DNA of 64,000 bases from Crossaster papposus (GCA_037893245.1 JBAIAA010000262.1:1364001-1428000); one strand, 5' to 3'; positions 46,446 to 59,246 are shown, counted from the first letter of the stretch. Translations and numbers: made by a program. The notes: a model not told the origin generated them from the letters alone.

Positions 46446-47119
46446 TCATGTAAAGTTAGAAACAGAAAACAAAATTAAAGCAGAGATTCTAAAAACATTC
46501 TAAAATATTTATTAAATTTGAATAACAGTGAAGCAAAAATACCTCTTCAGCAGAGCGAGGTTTTGGTCTTCGGACCTCTGGGTTATGGGCCCAGCACGCT
46601 CCCACTGCAACACTCTGCGTAACTATTTGTAATGGAAATGAAATCACTATCAAGGAAATCATTATCCTGAGCAGACCGAGGTTGTGGTCATCCGAACTCT
46701 CGGTTACTGACCAAGAAAGTGTCTACTTCGTCACTCTGAGTCGAGTACCTCAAGTCATACCAAAAACTTGTTAGCAGAGCGAGGTTTTGGTCATCGGACC
46801 TCTGGGTTATGGGCCCAGCACGCTCCCACTGCTCCACTCTACTTCATGTAAATTTAGAAACAGCAAACAAAATTAAAACAGACATTCTAAAAACATTCTA
46901 AAATATTTATTAAATTTGAATAACAGCGAAGCAAAAATACCTCTTTAGCAGAGCGAGGTTTTGGTCTTCGGACCTCTGGGTTATGGGCCCAGCACGCTCC
47001 CACTGCTCCACTCTACTTCATGTAAATTGAGAAACAGCAAACAAAATTAAAGCAGACATTCTAAAAACATTCTAAAATATTTATTAAATTTGAATAACAT
47101 TGAAGCAAAAATACCTCTT

Positions 47120-47191
47120 TAGCAGAGCGAGGTTTCGATCCTCGGACCTCTGGGTTATGGGCCCAGCACGCTTCCACTGCGCCACTCTGCT
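47120..47191 (-). tRNA. tRNA-iMet(CAT): Initiator tRNA-Met (CAT), perfect copy
   Basis: B-type 3' flank; T5 at 47107-47111. Confidence 0.92.
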
Positions 47192-47517
47192 TCATTTGAA
47201 TTTAGAAACAGCAAACAAAATTAAAGCAGACATTCTAAAAACATTCTGAAATATGTATTACATTTGAATAACAGTGAAGCAAAAATACCTCTTTAGCAGA
47301 GCGAGGTTTTGGTCTTCGGACCTCTGGGTTATGGGCCCAGCACGCTCCCACTGCAACACTCTGCGTAACTATTATTAATGAAAATGAAATCACTATCAAG
47401 GAAATAATTATCCTGAGCAGACCGAGGTTGTGGTCATCCGAACTCTCGGTTACTGACCAAGAAAGTGTCTACTTCGTCACTCTGAGTCGAGTACCTCAAG
47501 TCATACCAAAAACTTGT

Positions 47518-47589
47518 TAGCAGAGCAAGGTTTCGATCCTCGGACCTCTGGGTTATGGGCCCAGCACGCTTCCACTGCGCCACTCTGCT
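47518..47589 (-). tRNA. tRNA-iMet(CAT): Initiator tRNA-Met (CAT), T-stem G:U variant
   Basis: T-stem CGAGG/CCTTG: one C-to-T change that leaves a G:U pair, otherwise identical to 351-422. T5 at 47508-47512. Confidence 0.9.
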
Positions 47590-48486
47590 TCATGTGAATT
47601 TAGAAACAGCAAACAAAATTAAAGCAGACATTCTAAAAACATTCTAAAATATGTATTACATTTGAATAACAGTGAAGCAAAAATACCTCTTTAGCAGAGC
47701 GAGGTTTCGATCCTCGGACGTCTGGGTTATGGGCCCAGCACGCTTCCACTGCGCCAGTCTACTTCATTTGAATTTAGAAACAGCAAACAAAATTAAAGCA
47801 GACATTCTAAAAACATTCTAAAATATTTATTAAATTTGAATAACAGTGAAGCAAAAATACCTCTTTAGCAGAGCGAGGTTTTGGTCTTCGGACCTCTGGG
47901 TTATGGGCCCAGCACGCTCCCACTGCAACAATCTGCGTAACTATTTTTAATGAAAATGAAATCACTATCAAGGAAATAATTATCCTGAGCAGACCGAGGT
48001 TGTGGTCATCCGAACTCTCGGTTACTGACCAAGAAAGTGTCTACTTCGTCCTTCTGAGTCGAGTACCTCAAGTCATACCAACAACTTGTTAGCAGAGCGA
48101 GGTTTCGATACTCGGACCTCTGGGTTATGGGCCCAGCACGTTCCACTGCGCCACTCTGTTTCATGTGAATTTAGAAACAGCAAACAAAATGAAAGCAGAC
48201 ATTCTAAAAACATTCTAAAATATTTATTACATTTGAATAACAGTGAAGCAAAAATACCTCTTTAGCAGAGCGAGGTTTTGGTCCTCGGACCGCTGGGTTA
48301 TGTGCCCAGCACGCTCCCACTGCAACACTCTGCGTAACTATTTTTAATGAAAATGAAATCACTATCAAGGAAATAATTATCCTGAGCAGACCGAGGTTGT
48401 GGTCATCCGAACTCTCGGTTACTGACCAAGAAAGTGTCTACTTCGTCACTCTGAGTCGAGTACCTCAAGTCATACCAAAAACTTGT

Positions 48487-48558
48487 TAGCAGAGCAAGGT
48501 TTCGATCCTCGGACCTCTGGGTTATGGGCCCAGCACGCTTCCACTGCGCCACTCTGCT
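48487..48558 (-). tRNA. tRNA-iMet(CAT): Initiator tRNA-Met (CAT), T-stem G:U variant
   Basis: As 47518. T5 at 48477-48481. Confidence 0.9.
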
Positions 48559-48660
48559 TCATGTGAGTTTAGAAACAGCAAACAAAATTAAAGCAGACAT
48601 TCTAAAAACATTCTAAAATATGTATTACATTTGAATAACAGTGAAGCAAAAATACCTCTT

Positions 48661-48732
48661 TAGCAGAGCGAGGTTTCGATCCTCGGACCTCTGGGTTATG
48701 GGCCCAGCACGCTTCCACTGCGCCACTCTGCT
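48661..48732 (-). tRNA. tRNA-iMet(CAT): Initiator tRNA-Met (CAT), perfect copy
   Basis: 174 bp after the previous A. T5 at 48648-48652. Confidence 0.92.
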
Positions 48733-49232
48733 TCATGTGAATTTAGAAACAGAAAACAAAATTAAAGCAGACATTCTAAAAACATTCTAAAATATGTATT
48801 ACATTTGAATAACAGTGAAGCAAAAATACCTCTTTGGCAGAGCGAGGTTTTGGTCCTCGGACCTCTGGGTTATGGGCCCAGCACGCTCCCACTGCTCCAC
48901 TCTACTTCATGTACATTTTGAAACAGCAAACAAAATTAAAGCAGACATTCGAAAAACATTCTAAAATATTTATTAAATTTGAATAACAGTGAAGCAAAAA
49001 TACCTCTGTAGCAGAGCGAGGTTTTGGTCTTCGGACCTCTGGGTTATGGGCCCAGCACGCTCCCACTGCAACACTCTGCGTAACTATTTTTAATGAAAAT
49101 GAAATCACTATCAAGGAAATAATTATCCTGAGCAGACCGAGGTTGTGGTCATCCGAACTCTCGGTTACTGACCAAGAAAGTGTCTACTTCGTTACTCTGA
49201 GTCGAGTACCTCAAGTCATACCAAAAACTTGT

Positions 49233-49304
49233 TAGCAGAGCGAGGTTTCGATCCTCGGACCTCTGGGTTATGGGCCCAGCACGCTTCCACTGCGCCACTC
49301 TGCT
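49233..49304 (-). tRNA. tRNA-iMet(CAT): Initiator tRNA-Met (CAT), perfect copy
   Basis: T5 at 49223-49227. Confidence 0.92.
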
Positions 49305-49406
49305 TCATGTGAATTTAGAAACAGCAAACAAAATTAAAGCAGACATTCTAAAAACATTCTAAAATATGTATTACATTTGAATAACAGTGAAGCAAAAATA
49401 CCTCTT

Positions 49407-49478
49407 TAGCAGAGCGAGGTTTTGATCCTCGGACCTCTGGGTTAGGGGCCCAGCACGCTTCCACTGCGCCACTCTGCT
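49407..49478 (-). pseudogene. Initiator-like tRNA with CCT anticodon
   Basis: Loop CCCCTAA gives anticodon CCT (AGG, arginine). Stems intact, but the T-loop is ATCAAAA, losing G57 of the B-box. Confidence 0.55.
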
Positions 49479-49804
49479 TCATGTGAATTTAGAAACAGCA
49501 AACAAAATTAAAGCAGACATTCTAAAAACATTCTAAAATATGTATTACATTTGAATAACAGTGAAGCAAAAATACCCCTTTAGCAGAGCGAGGTTTTGGT
49601 CCTCGGACCTCTCGGTTATGGGCCCAGCACGCTCCCACTGCAACACTCTGCGTAACTATTTTTAATGAAAATGAAATCACTATCAAGGAAATAATTATCC
49701 TGAGCAGACCGAGGTTGTGGTCATCGGAACTCTCGGTTACTGACCAAGAAAGTGTCTACTTCGTCACTCTGAGTCGAGTACCTCAAGTCATACCAAAAAC
49801 GTGT

Positions 49805-49876
49805 TAGCAGAGCGAGGTTTCGATCTTCGGACCTCTGGGTTAAGGGCCCAGCACGCTTCCACTGCGTCACTCTACT
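49805..49876 (-). tRNA. Initiator-body tRNA with CTT anticodon, well paired
   Basis: Identical to 46374-46445. T5 at 49795-49799. Confidence 0.6.
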
Positions 49877-50599
49877 TCATGTAAAGTTAGAAACAGAAAA
49901 CAAAATTAAAGCAGAGATTCTAAAAACATTCTAAAATATTTATTAAATTTGAATAACAGTGAAGCAAAAATACCTCTTCAGCAGAGCGAGGTTTTGGTCT
50001 TCGGACCTCTGGGTTATGGGCCCAGCACGCTCCCACTGCAACACTCTGCGTAACTATTTGTAATGTAAATGAAATCACTATCAAGGAAATCATTATCCTG
50101 AGCAGACCGAGGTTGTGGTCATCCGAACTCTCGGTTACTGACCAAGAAAGTGTCTACTTCGTCACTCTGAGTCGAGTACCTCATGTCATACCAACAACTT
50201 GTTAGCAGAGCGAGGTTTCGATCCTCGGACCTCTGGGTTATGGGCCCAACACGTTCCACTGCGCCACTCTGCTTCATGTGAATTTAGAAACAGCAAACAA
50301 AATGAAAGCAGACATTCTAAAAACATTCTAAAATATTTATTACATTTGAATAACAGTGAAGCAAAAATACCTCTTCAGCAGAGCGAGGTTTTGGTCTTCG
50401 GACCTCTGGGTTATGGGCCCAGCACGCTCCCACTGCAACACTCTGCGTAACTATTATTAATGAAAATGAAATCACTATCAAGGAAATAATTATCCTGAGC
50501 AGACCGAGGTTGTGGTCATCCGAACTCTCGGTTACTGACCAAGAAAGTGTCTACTTCGTCACTCTGAGTCGAGTACCTCAAGTCATACCAAAAACTTGT

Positions 50600-50671
50600 T
50601 AGCAGAGCAAGGTTTCGATCCTCGGACCTCTGGGTTATGGGCCCAGCACGCTTCCACTGCGCCACTCTGCT
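50600..50671 (-). tRNA. tRNA-iMet(CAT): Initiator tRNA-Met (CAT), T-stem G:U variant
   Basis: As 47518. T5 at 50590-50594. Confidence 0.9.
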
Positions 50672-51568
50672 TCATGTGAATTTAGAAACAGCAAACAAAA
50701 TTAAAGCAGACATTCTAAAAACATTCTAAAATATGTATTACATTTGAATAACAGTGAAGCAAAAATACCTCTTTAGCAGAGCGAGGTTTCGATCCTCGGA
50801 CGTCTGGGTTATGGGCCCAGCACGCTTCCACTGCGCCAGTCTACTTCATTTGAATTTAGAAACAGCAAACAAAATTAAAGCAGACATTCTAAAAACATTC
50901 TAAAATATTTATTAAATTTGAATAACAGTGAAGCAAAAATACCTCTTTAGCAGAGCGAGGTTTTGGTCTTCGGACCTCTGGGTTATGGGCCCAGCACGCT
51001 CCCACTGCAACAATCTGCGTAACTATTTTTAATGAAAATGAAATCACTATCAAGGAAATAATTATCCTGAGCAGACCGAGGTTGTGGTCATCCGAACTCT
51101 CGGTTACTGACCAAGAAAGTGTCTACTTCGTCACTCTGAGTCGAGTACCTCAAGTCATACCAACAACTTGTTAGCAGAGCGAGGTTTCGATCCTCGGACC
51201 TCTGGGTTATGGGCCCAGCACGTTCCACTGCGCCACTCTGCTTCATGTGAATTTAGAAACAGCAAACAAAATGAAAGCAGACATTCTAAAAACATTCTAA
51301 AATATTTATTACATTTGAATAACAGTGAAGCAAAAATACCTCTTTAGCAGAGCGAGGTTTTGGTCCTCGGACCTCTGGGTTATGTGCCCAGCACGCTCCC
51401 ACTGCAACACTCTGCGTAACTATTTTTAATGAAAATGAAATCACTATCAAGGAAATAATTATCCTGAGCAGACCGAGGTTGTGGTCATCCGAACTCTCGG
51501 TTACTGACCAAGAAAGTGTCTACTTCGTCACTCTGAGTCGAGTACCTCAAGTCATACCAAAAACTTGT

Positions 51569-51640
51569 TAGCAGAGCAAGGTTTCGATCCTCGGACCTCT
51601 GGGTTATGGGCCCAGCACGCTTCCACTGCGCCACTCTGCT
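51569..51640 (-). tRNA. tRNA-iMet(CAT): Initiator tRNA-Met (CAT), T-stem G:U variant
   Basis: As 47518. T5 at 51559-51563. Confidence 0.9.
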
Positions 51641-51742
51641 TCATGTGAATTTAGAAACAGCAAACAAAATTAAAGCAGACATTCTAAAAACATTCTAAAA
51701 TATGTATTACATTTGAATAACAGTGAAGCAAAAATACCTCTT

Positions 51743-51814
51743 TAGCAGAGCGAGGTTTCGATCCTCGGACCTCTGGGTTATGGGCCCAGCACGCTTCCAC
51801 TGCGCCACTCTGCT
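51743..51814 (-). tRNA. tRNA-iMet(CAT): Initiator tRNA-Met (CAT), perfect copy
   Basis: T5 at 51730-51734. Confidence 0.92.
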
Positions 51815-52314
51815 TCATGTGAATTTAGAAACAGAAAACAAAATTAAAGCAGACATTCTAAAAACATTCTAAAATATGTATTACATTTGAATAACAGTGA
51901 AGCAAAAATACCTCTTTGGCAGAGCGAGGTTTTGGTCCTCGGACCTCTGGGTTATGGGCCCAGCACGCTCCCACTGCTCCACTCTACTTCATGTACATTT
52001 TGAAACAGCAAACAAAATTAAAGCAGACATTCTAAAAACATTCTAAAATATTTATTAAATTTGAATAACAGTGAAGCAAAAATACCTCTGTAGCAGAGCG
52101 AGGTTTTGGTCTTCGGACCTCTGGGTTATGGGCCCAGCACGCTCCCACTGCAACACTCTGCGTAACTATTTTTAATGAAAATGAAATCACTATCAAGGAA
52201 ATAATTATCCTGAGCAGACCGAGGTTGTGGTCATCCGAACTCTCGGTTACTGACCAAGAAAGTGTCTACTTCGTTACTCTGAGTCGAGTACCTCAAGTCA
52301 TACCAAAAACTTGT

Positions 52315-52386
52315 TAGCAGAGCGAGGTTTCGATCCTCGGACCTCTGGGTTATGGGCCCAGCACGCTTCCACTGCGCCACTCTGCT
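52315..52386 (-). tRNA. tRNA-iMet(CAT): Initiator tRNA-Met (CAT), perfect copy
   Basis: T5 at 52305-52309. Confidence 0.92.
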
Positions 52387-52488
52387 TCATGTGAATTTAG
52401 AAACAGCAAACAAAATTAAAGCAGACATTCTAAAAACATTCTAAAATATGTATTACATTTGAATAACAGTGAAGCAAAAATACCTCTT

Positions 52489-52560
52489 TAGCAGAGCGAG
52501 GTTTCGATCCTCGGACCTCTGGGTTATGGGCCCAGCACGCTTCCACTGCGCCACTCTGCT
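52489..52560 (-). tRNA. tRNA-iMet(CAT): Initiator tRNA-Met (CAT), perfect copy
   Basis: T5 at 52476-52480. Confidence 0.92.
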
Positions 52561-52886
52561 TCATGTGAATTTAGAAACAGCAAACAAAATTAAAGCAGAC
52601 ATTCTAAAAACATTCTAAAATATGTATTACATTTGAATAACAGTGAAGCAAAAATACCTCTTTAGCAGAGCGAGGTTTTGGTCCTCGGACCTCTGGGTTA
52701 TGTGCCCAGCACGCTCCCACTGCAACACTCTGCGTAACTATTTTTAATGAAAATGAAATCACTATCAAGGAAATAATTATCCTGAGCAGACCGAGGTTGT
52801 GGTCATCCGAACTCTCGGTTACTGACCAAGAAAGTGTCTACTTCGTCACTCTGAGTCGAGTACCTCAAGTCATACCAAAAACTTGT

Positions 52887-52958
52887 TAGCAGAGCAAGGT
52901 TTCGATCCTCGGACCTCTGGGTTATGGGCCCAGCACGCTTCCACTGCGCCACTCTGCT
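52887..52958 (-). tRNA. tRNA-iMet(CAT): Initiator tRNA-Met (CAT), T-stem G:U variant
   Basis: As 47518. T5 at 52877-52881. Confidence 0.9.
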
Positions 52959-53060
52959 TCATGTGAATTTAGAAACAGCAAACAAAATTAAAGCAGACAT
53001 TCTAAAAACATTCTAAAATATGTATTACATTTGAATAACAGTGAAGCAAAAATACCTCTT

Positions 53061-53132
53061 TAGCAGAGCGAGGTTTCGATCCTCGGACCTCTGGGTTATG
53101 GGCCCAGCACGCTTCCACTGCGCCACTCTGCT
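53061..53132 (-). tRNA. tRNA-iMet(CAT): Initiator tRNA-Met (CAT), perfect copy
   Basis: T5 at 53048-53052. Confidence 0.92.
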
Positions 53133-53632
53133 TCATGTGAATTTAGAAACAGAAAACAAAATTAAAGCAGACATTCTAAAAACATTCTAAAATATGTATT
53201 ACATTTGAATAACAGTGAAGCAAAAATACCTCTTTGGCAGAGCGAGGTTTTGGTCCTCGGACCTCTGGGTTATGGGCCCAGCACGCTCCCACTGCTCCAC
53301 TCTACTTCATGTACATTTTGAAACAGCAAACAAAATTAAAGCAGACATTCTAAAAACATTCTAAAATATTTATTAAATTTGAATAACAGTGAAGCAAAAA
53401 TACCTCTGTAGCAGAGCGAGGTTTTGGTCTTCGGACCTCTGGGTTATGGGCCCAGCACGCTCCCACTGCAACACTCTGCGTAACTATTTTTAATGAAAAT
53501 GAAATCACTATCAAGGAAATAATTATCCTGAGCAGACCGAGGTTGTGGTCATCCGAACTCTCGGTTACTGACCAAGAAAGTGTCTACTTCGTTACTCTGA
53601 GTCGAGTACCTCAAGTCATACCAAAAACTTGT

Positions 53633-53704
53633 TAGCAGAGCGAGGTTTCGATCCTCGGACCTCTGGGTTATGGGCCCAGCACGCTTCCACTGCGCCACTC
53701 TGCT
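53633..53704 (-). tRNA. tRNA-iMet(CAT): Initiator tRNA-Met (CAT), perfect copy
   Basis: T5 at 53623-53627. 2,684 bp before the copy at 56317. Confidence 0.92.
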
Positions 53705-53806
53705 TCATGTGAATTTAGAAACAGCAAACAAAATTAAAGCAGACATTCTAAAAACATTCTAAAATATGTATTACATTTGAATAACAGTGAAGCAAAAATA
53801 CCTCTT

Positions 53807-53878
53807 TAGCAGAGCGAGGTTTCGATCCTCGGACCTCTGGGTTATGGGCCCAGCACGCTTCCACTGCGCCACTCTGCT
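53807..53878 (-). tRNA. tRNA-iMet(CAT): Initiator tRNA-Met (CAT), perfect copy
   Basis: T5 at 53794-53798. 2,684 bp before 56491. Confidence 0.92.
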
Positions 53879-54204
53879 TCATGTGAATTTAGAAACAGCA
53901 AACAAAATTAAAGCAGACATTCTAAAAACATTCTAAAATATGTATTACATTTGAATAACAGTGAAGCAAAAATACCTCTTTAGCAGAGCGAGGTTTTGGT
54001 CCTCGGACCTCTCGGTTATGGGCCCAGCACGCTCCCACTGCAACACTCTGCGTAACTATTTTTAATGAAAATGAAATCACTATCAAGGAAATAATTATCC
54101 TGAGCAGACCGAGGTTGTGGTAATCGGAACTCTCGGTTACTGACCAAGAAAGTGTCTACTTCGTCACTCTGAGTCGAGTACCTCAAGTCATACCAAAAAC
54201 GTGT

Positions 54205-54276
54205 TAGCAGAGCGAGGTTTCGATCTTCGGACCTCTGGGTTAAGGGCCCAGCACGCTTCCACTGCGTCACTCTACT
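54205..54276 (-). tRNA. Initiator-body tRNA with CTT anticodon, well paired
   Basis: Identical to 46374-46445. T5 at 54195-54199. Confidence 0.6.
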
Positions 54277-54999
54277 TCATGTAAAGTTAGAAACAGAAAA
54301 CAAAATTAAAGCAGAGATTCTAAAAACATTCTAAAATATTTATTAAATTTGAATAACAGTGAAGCAAAAATACCTCTTCAGCAGAGCGAGGTTTTGGTCT
54401 TCGGACCTCTGGGTTATGGGCCCAGCACGCTCCCACTGCAACACTCTGCGTAACTATTTGTAATGGAAATGAAATCACTATCAAGGAAATCATTATCCTG
54501 AGCAGACCGAGGTTGTGGTCATCCGAACTCTCGGTTACTGACCAAGAAAGTGTCTACTTCGTCACTCTGAGTCGAGTACCTCATGTCATACCAACAACTT
54601 GTTAGCAGAGCGAGGTTTCGATCCTCGGACCTCTGGGTTATGGGCCCAACACGTTCCACTGCGCCACTCTGCTTCATGTGAATTTAGAAACAGCAAACAA
54701 AATGAAAGCAGACATTCTAAAAACATTCTAAAATATTTATTACATTTGAATAACAGTGAAGCAAAAATATCTCTTCAGCAGAGCGAGGTTTTGGTCTTCG
54801 GACCTCTGGGTTATGGGCCCAGCACGCTCCCACTGCAACACTCTGCGTAACTATTTGTTATGGAAATGAAATCACTATCAAGGAAATCATTATCCTGAGC
54901 AGACCGAGGTTGTGGTCATCCGAACTCTCGGTTACTGACCAAGAAAGTGTCTACTTCGTCACTCTGAGTCGAGTACCTCAAGTCATACCAAAAACTTGT

Positions 55000-55071
55000 T
55001 AGCAGAGCGAGGTTTCGATCCTCGGACCTCTGGGTTATGGGCCCAGCACGCTTCCACTGCGCCACTCTGCT
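55000..55071 (-). tRNA. tRNA-iMet(CAT): Initiator tRNA-Met (CAT), perfect copy
   Basis: T5 at 54990-54994. The corresponding copy 2,684 bp later (57684-57755) has a damaged D-arm (ctgcaacac). Confidence 0.92.
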
Positions 55072-55744
55072 TCATGTGAATTTAGAAACAGCAAACAAAA
55101 TTAAAGCAGACATTCTAAAAACATTCTAAAATATTTATTATATTTGAATAACAGTGAAGCAAAAATACCTCTTTAGCAGAGCGAGGTTTCGATCCTCGGA
55201 CGTCTGGGTTATGGGCCCAGCACGCTTCCACTGCGCCAGTCTACTTCATTTGAATTTAGAAACAGCAAACAAAATTAAAGCAGACATTCTAAAAACATTC
55301 TAAAATATTTATTAAATTTGAATAACAGTGAAGCAAAAATACCTCTTTAGCAGAGCGAGGTTTTGGTCTTCGGACCTCTGGGTTATGGGCCCAGCACGCT
55401 CCCACTGCAACAATCTGCGTAACTATTTTTAATGAAAATGAAATCACTATCAAGGAAATAATTATCCTGAGCAGACCGAGGTTGTGGTCATCCGAACTCT
55501 CGGTTACTGACCAAGAAAGTGTCTACTTCGTCACTCTGAGTCGAGTACCTCAAGTCATACCAACAACTTGTTAGCAGAGCGAGGTTTCGATCCTCGGACC
55601 TCTGGGTTATGGGCCCAGCACGTTCCACTGCGCCACTCTGCTTCATGTGAATTTAGAAACAGCAAACAAAATGAAAGCAGACATTCTAAAAACATTCTAA
55701 AATATTTATTACATTTGAATAACAGTGAAGCAAAAATACCTCTT

Positions 55745-55816
55745 TAGCAGAGCGAGGTTTCGATCCTCGGACCTCTGGGTTATGGGCCCAGCACGCTTCC
55801 ACTGCGCCACTCTGCT
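55745..55816 (-). tRNA. tRNA-iMet(CAT): Initiator tRNA-Met (CAT), perfect copy
   Basis: T5 at 55732-55736. Confidence 0.92.
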
Positions 55817-56316
55817 TCATGTGAATTTAGAAACAGAAAACAAAATTAAAGCAGACATTCTAAAAACATTCTAAAATATGTATTACATTTGAATAACAGT
55901 GAAGCAAAAATACCTCTTTGGCAGAGCGAGGTTTTGGTCCTCGGACCTCTGGGTTATGGGCCCAGCACGCTCCCACTGCTCCACTCTACTTCATGTACAT
56001 TTTGAAACAGCAAACAAAATTAAAGCAGACATTCTAAAAACATTCTAAAATATTTATTAAATTTGAATAACAGTGAAGCAAAAATACCTCTGTAGCAGAG
56101 CGAGGTTTTGGTCTTCGGACCTCTGGGTTATGGGCCCAGCACGCTCCCACTGCAACACTCTGCGTAACTATTTTTAATGAAAATGAAATCACTATCAAGG
56201 AAATAATTATCCTGAGCAGACCGAGGTTGTGGTCATCCGAACTCTCGGTTACTGACCAAGAAAGTGTCTACTTCGTTACTCTGAGTCGAGTACCTCAAGT
56301 CATACCAAAAACTTGT

Positions 56317-56388
56317 TAGCAGAGCGAGGTTTCGATCCTCGGACCTCTGGGTTATGGGCCCAGCACGCTTCCACTGCGCCACTCTGCT
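56317..56388 (-). tRNA. tRNA-iMet(CAT): Initiator tRNA-Met (CAT), perfect copy
   Basis: T5 at 56307-56311. Confidence 0.92.
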
Positions 56389-56490
56389 TCATGTGAATTT
56401 AGAAACAGCAAAAAAAATTAAAGCAGACATTCTAAAAACATTCTAAAATATGTATTACATTTGAATAACAGTGAAGCAAAAATACCTCTT

Positions 56491-56562
56491 TAGCAGAGCG
56501 AGGTTTCGATCCTCGGACCTCTGGGTTATGGGCCCAGCACGCTTCCACTGCGCCACTCTGCT
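56491..56562 (-). tRNA. tRNA-iMet(CAT): Initiator tRNA-Met (CAT), perfect copy
   Basis: T5 at 56478-56482. Confidence 0.92.
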
Positions 56563-56888
56563 TCATGTGAATTTAGAAACAGCAAACAAAATTAAAGCAG
56601 ACATTCTAAAAACATTCTAAAATATGTATTACATTTGAATAACAGTGAAGCAAAAATACCTCTTTAGCAGAGCGAGGTTTTGGTCCTCGGACCTCTCGGT
56701 TATGGGCCCAGCACGCTCCCACTGCAACACTCTGCGTAACTATTTTTAATGAAAATGAAATCACTATCAAGGAAATAATTATCCTGAGCAGACCGAGGTT
56801 GTGGTAATCGGAACTCTCGGTTACTGACCAAGAAAGTGTCTACTTCGTCACTCTGAGTCGAGTACCTCAAGTCATACCAAAAACGTGT

Positions 56889-56960
56889 TAGCAGAGCGAG
56901 GTTTCGATCTTCGGACCTCTGGGTTAAGGGCCCAGCACGCTTCCACTGCGTCACTCTACT
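56889..56960 (-). tRNA. Initiator-body tRNA with CTT anticodon, well paired
   Basis: Identical to 46374-46445. T5 at 56879-56883. Confidence 0.6.
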
Positions 56961-58826
56961 TCATGTAAAGTTAGAAACAGAAAACAAAATTAAAGCAGAG
57001 ATTCTAAAAACATTCTAAAATATTTATTAAATTTGAATAACAGTGAAGCAAAAATACCTCTTCAGCAGAGCGAGGTTTTGGTCTTCGGACCTCTGGGTTA
57101 TGGGCCCAGCACGCTCCCACTGCAACACTCTGCGTAACTATTTGTAATGGAAATGAAATCACTATCAAGGAAATCATTATCCTGAGCAGACCGAGGTTGT
57201 GGTCATCCGAACTCTCGGTTACTGACCAAGAAAGTGTCTACTTCGTCACTCTGAGTCGAGTACCTCATGTCACACCAACAACTTGTTAGCAGAGCGAGGT
57301 TTCGATCCTCGGACCTCTGGGTTATGGGCCCAACACGTTCCACTGCGCCACTCTGCTTCATGTGAATTTAGAAACAGCAAACAAAATGAAAGCAGACATT
57401 CTAAAAACATTCTAAAATATTTATTACATTTGAATAACAGTGAAGCAAAAATATCTCTTCAGCAGAGCGAGGTTTTGGTCTTCGGACCTCTGGGTTATGG
57501 GCCCAGCACGCTCCCACTGCAACACTCTGCGTAACTATTTGTTATGGAAATGAAATCACTATCAAGGAAATCATTATCCTGAGCAGACCGAGGTTGTGGT
57601 CATCCGAACTCTCGGTTACTGACCAAGAAAGTGTCTACTTCGTCACTCTGAGTCGAGTACCTCAAGTCATACCAAAAACTTGTTAGCAGAGCGAGGTTTC
57701 GATCCTCGGACCTCTGGGTTATGGGCCCAGCACGCTTCCACTGCAACACTCTGCTTCATGTGAATTTAGAAACAGCAAACAAAATTAAAGCAGACATTCT
57801 AAAAACATTCTAAAATATTTATTATATTTGAATAACAGTGAAGCAAAAATACCTCTTTAGCAGAGCGAGGTTTCGATCCTCGGACGTCTGGGTTATGGGC
57901 CCAGCACGCTTCCACTGCGCCACTCTACTTCATTTGAATTTAGAAACAGCAAACAAAATTAAAGCAGACATTCTAAAAACATTCTAAAATATGTATTACA
58001 TTTGAATAACAGTGAAGCAAAAATACCTCTTTAGCAGAGCGAGGTTTTGGTCCTCGGACCTCTAGGTTATGGGCCCAGCACGCTCCCACTGCTCCACTCT
58101 ACTTCATGTAAATTTAGAAACAGCAAACAAAATTAAAACAGACATTCTAAAAACATTCTAAAATATTTATTAAATTTGAATAACAGTGAAGCAAAAATAC
58201 CTCTTTAGCAGAGCGAGGTTTTGGTCTTCGGACCTCAGGGTTATGGGCCCAGCACGCTCCCACTGCAACACTCTGCGTAACTATTTTTAATGAAAATGAA
58301 ATCACTATCAAGGAAATAATTATCCTGAGCAGACCGAGGTTGTGGTCATCCGAACTCTCGGTTACTGACCAAGAAAGTGTCTACTTCGTCACTCTGAGTC
58401 GAGTACCTCAAGTCATACCAACAACTTGTTAGCAGAGCGAGGTTTCGATCCTCGGACCTCTTGGTTATGGGCCCAACACGTTCCACTGCGCCACTCTGCT
58501 TCATGTGAATTTAGAAACAGCAAACAAAATGAAAGCAGACATTCTAAAAACATTCTAAAATATTTATTACATTTGAATAACAGTGAAGCAAAAATACCTC
58601 TTTAGCAGAGCGAGGTTTTGGTCCTCGGACCTCTGGGTTATGTGCCCAGCACGCTCCCACTGCAACACTCTGCGTAACTATTTTTAATGAAAATGAAATC
58701 ACTATCAAGGAAATAATTATCCTGAGCAGACCGAGGTTGTGGTCATCCGAACTCTCGGTTACTGACCAAGAAAGTGTCTACTTCGTCACTCTGAGTCGAG
58801 TACCTCAAGTCATACCAAAAACTTGT

Positions 58827-58898
58827 TAGCAGAGCGAGGTTTCGATCCTCGGACCTCTGGGTTATGGGCCCAGCACGCTTCCACTGCGCCACTCTGCT
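58827..58898 (-). tRNA. tRNA-iMet(CAT): Initiator tRNA-Met (CAT), perfect copy
   Basis: T5 at 58817-58821. First of three A modules in a row at 174-bp spacing. Confidence 0.92.
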
Positions 58899-59000
58899 TC
58901 ATGTGAATTTAGAAACAGCAAACAAAATTAAAGCAGACATTCTAAAAACATTCTAAAATATGTATTACATTTGAATAACAGTGACGCAAAAATACCTCTT

Positions 59001-59072
59001 TAGCAGAGCGAGGTTTCGATCCTCGGACCTCTGGGTTATGGGCCCAGCACGCTTCCACTGCGCCACTCTGCT
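59001..59072 (-). tRNA. tRNA-iMet(CAT): Initiator tRNA-Met (CAT), perfect copy
   Basis: T5 at 58988-58992. Second of the triple. Confidence 0.92.
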
Positions 59073-59174
59073 TCATGTGAATTTAGAAACAGCAAACAAA
59101 ATTAAAGCAGACATTCTAAAAACATTCTAAAATATGTATTACATTTGAATAACAGTGAAGCAAAAATACCTCTT

Positions 59175-59246
59175 TAGCAGAGCGAGGTTTCGATCCTCGG
59201 ACCTCTGGGTTATGGGCCCAGCACGCTTCCACTGCGCCACTCTGCT
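59175..59246 (-). tRNA. tRNA-iMet(CAT): Initiator tRNA-Met (CAT), perfect copy
   Basis: T5 at 59162-59166. Third of the triple; its upstream spacer has gaattgag. Confidence 0.92.

Larger units (their letters stand above)
54012..56695. repeat. 2,684-bp higher-order unit
   Basis: Landmarks 54012/56696, tRNAs 53633/56317 and 53807/56491, CTT copies 54205/56889 and ORF shadows 54599/57283 are all exactly 2,684 bp apart, showing a direct duplication of a multi-monomer block. Rare variants such as taatcgg (near 54121 and 56805) and aatatctcttc (near 54767 and 57451) are shared. Confidence 0.88.
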
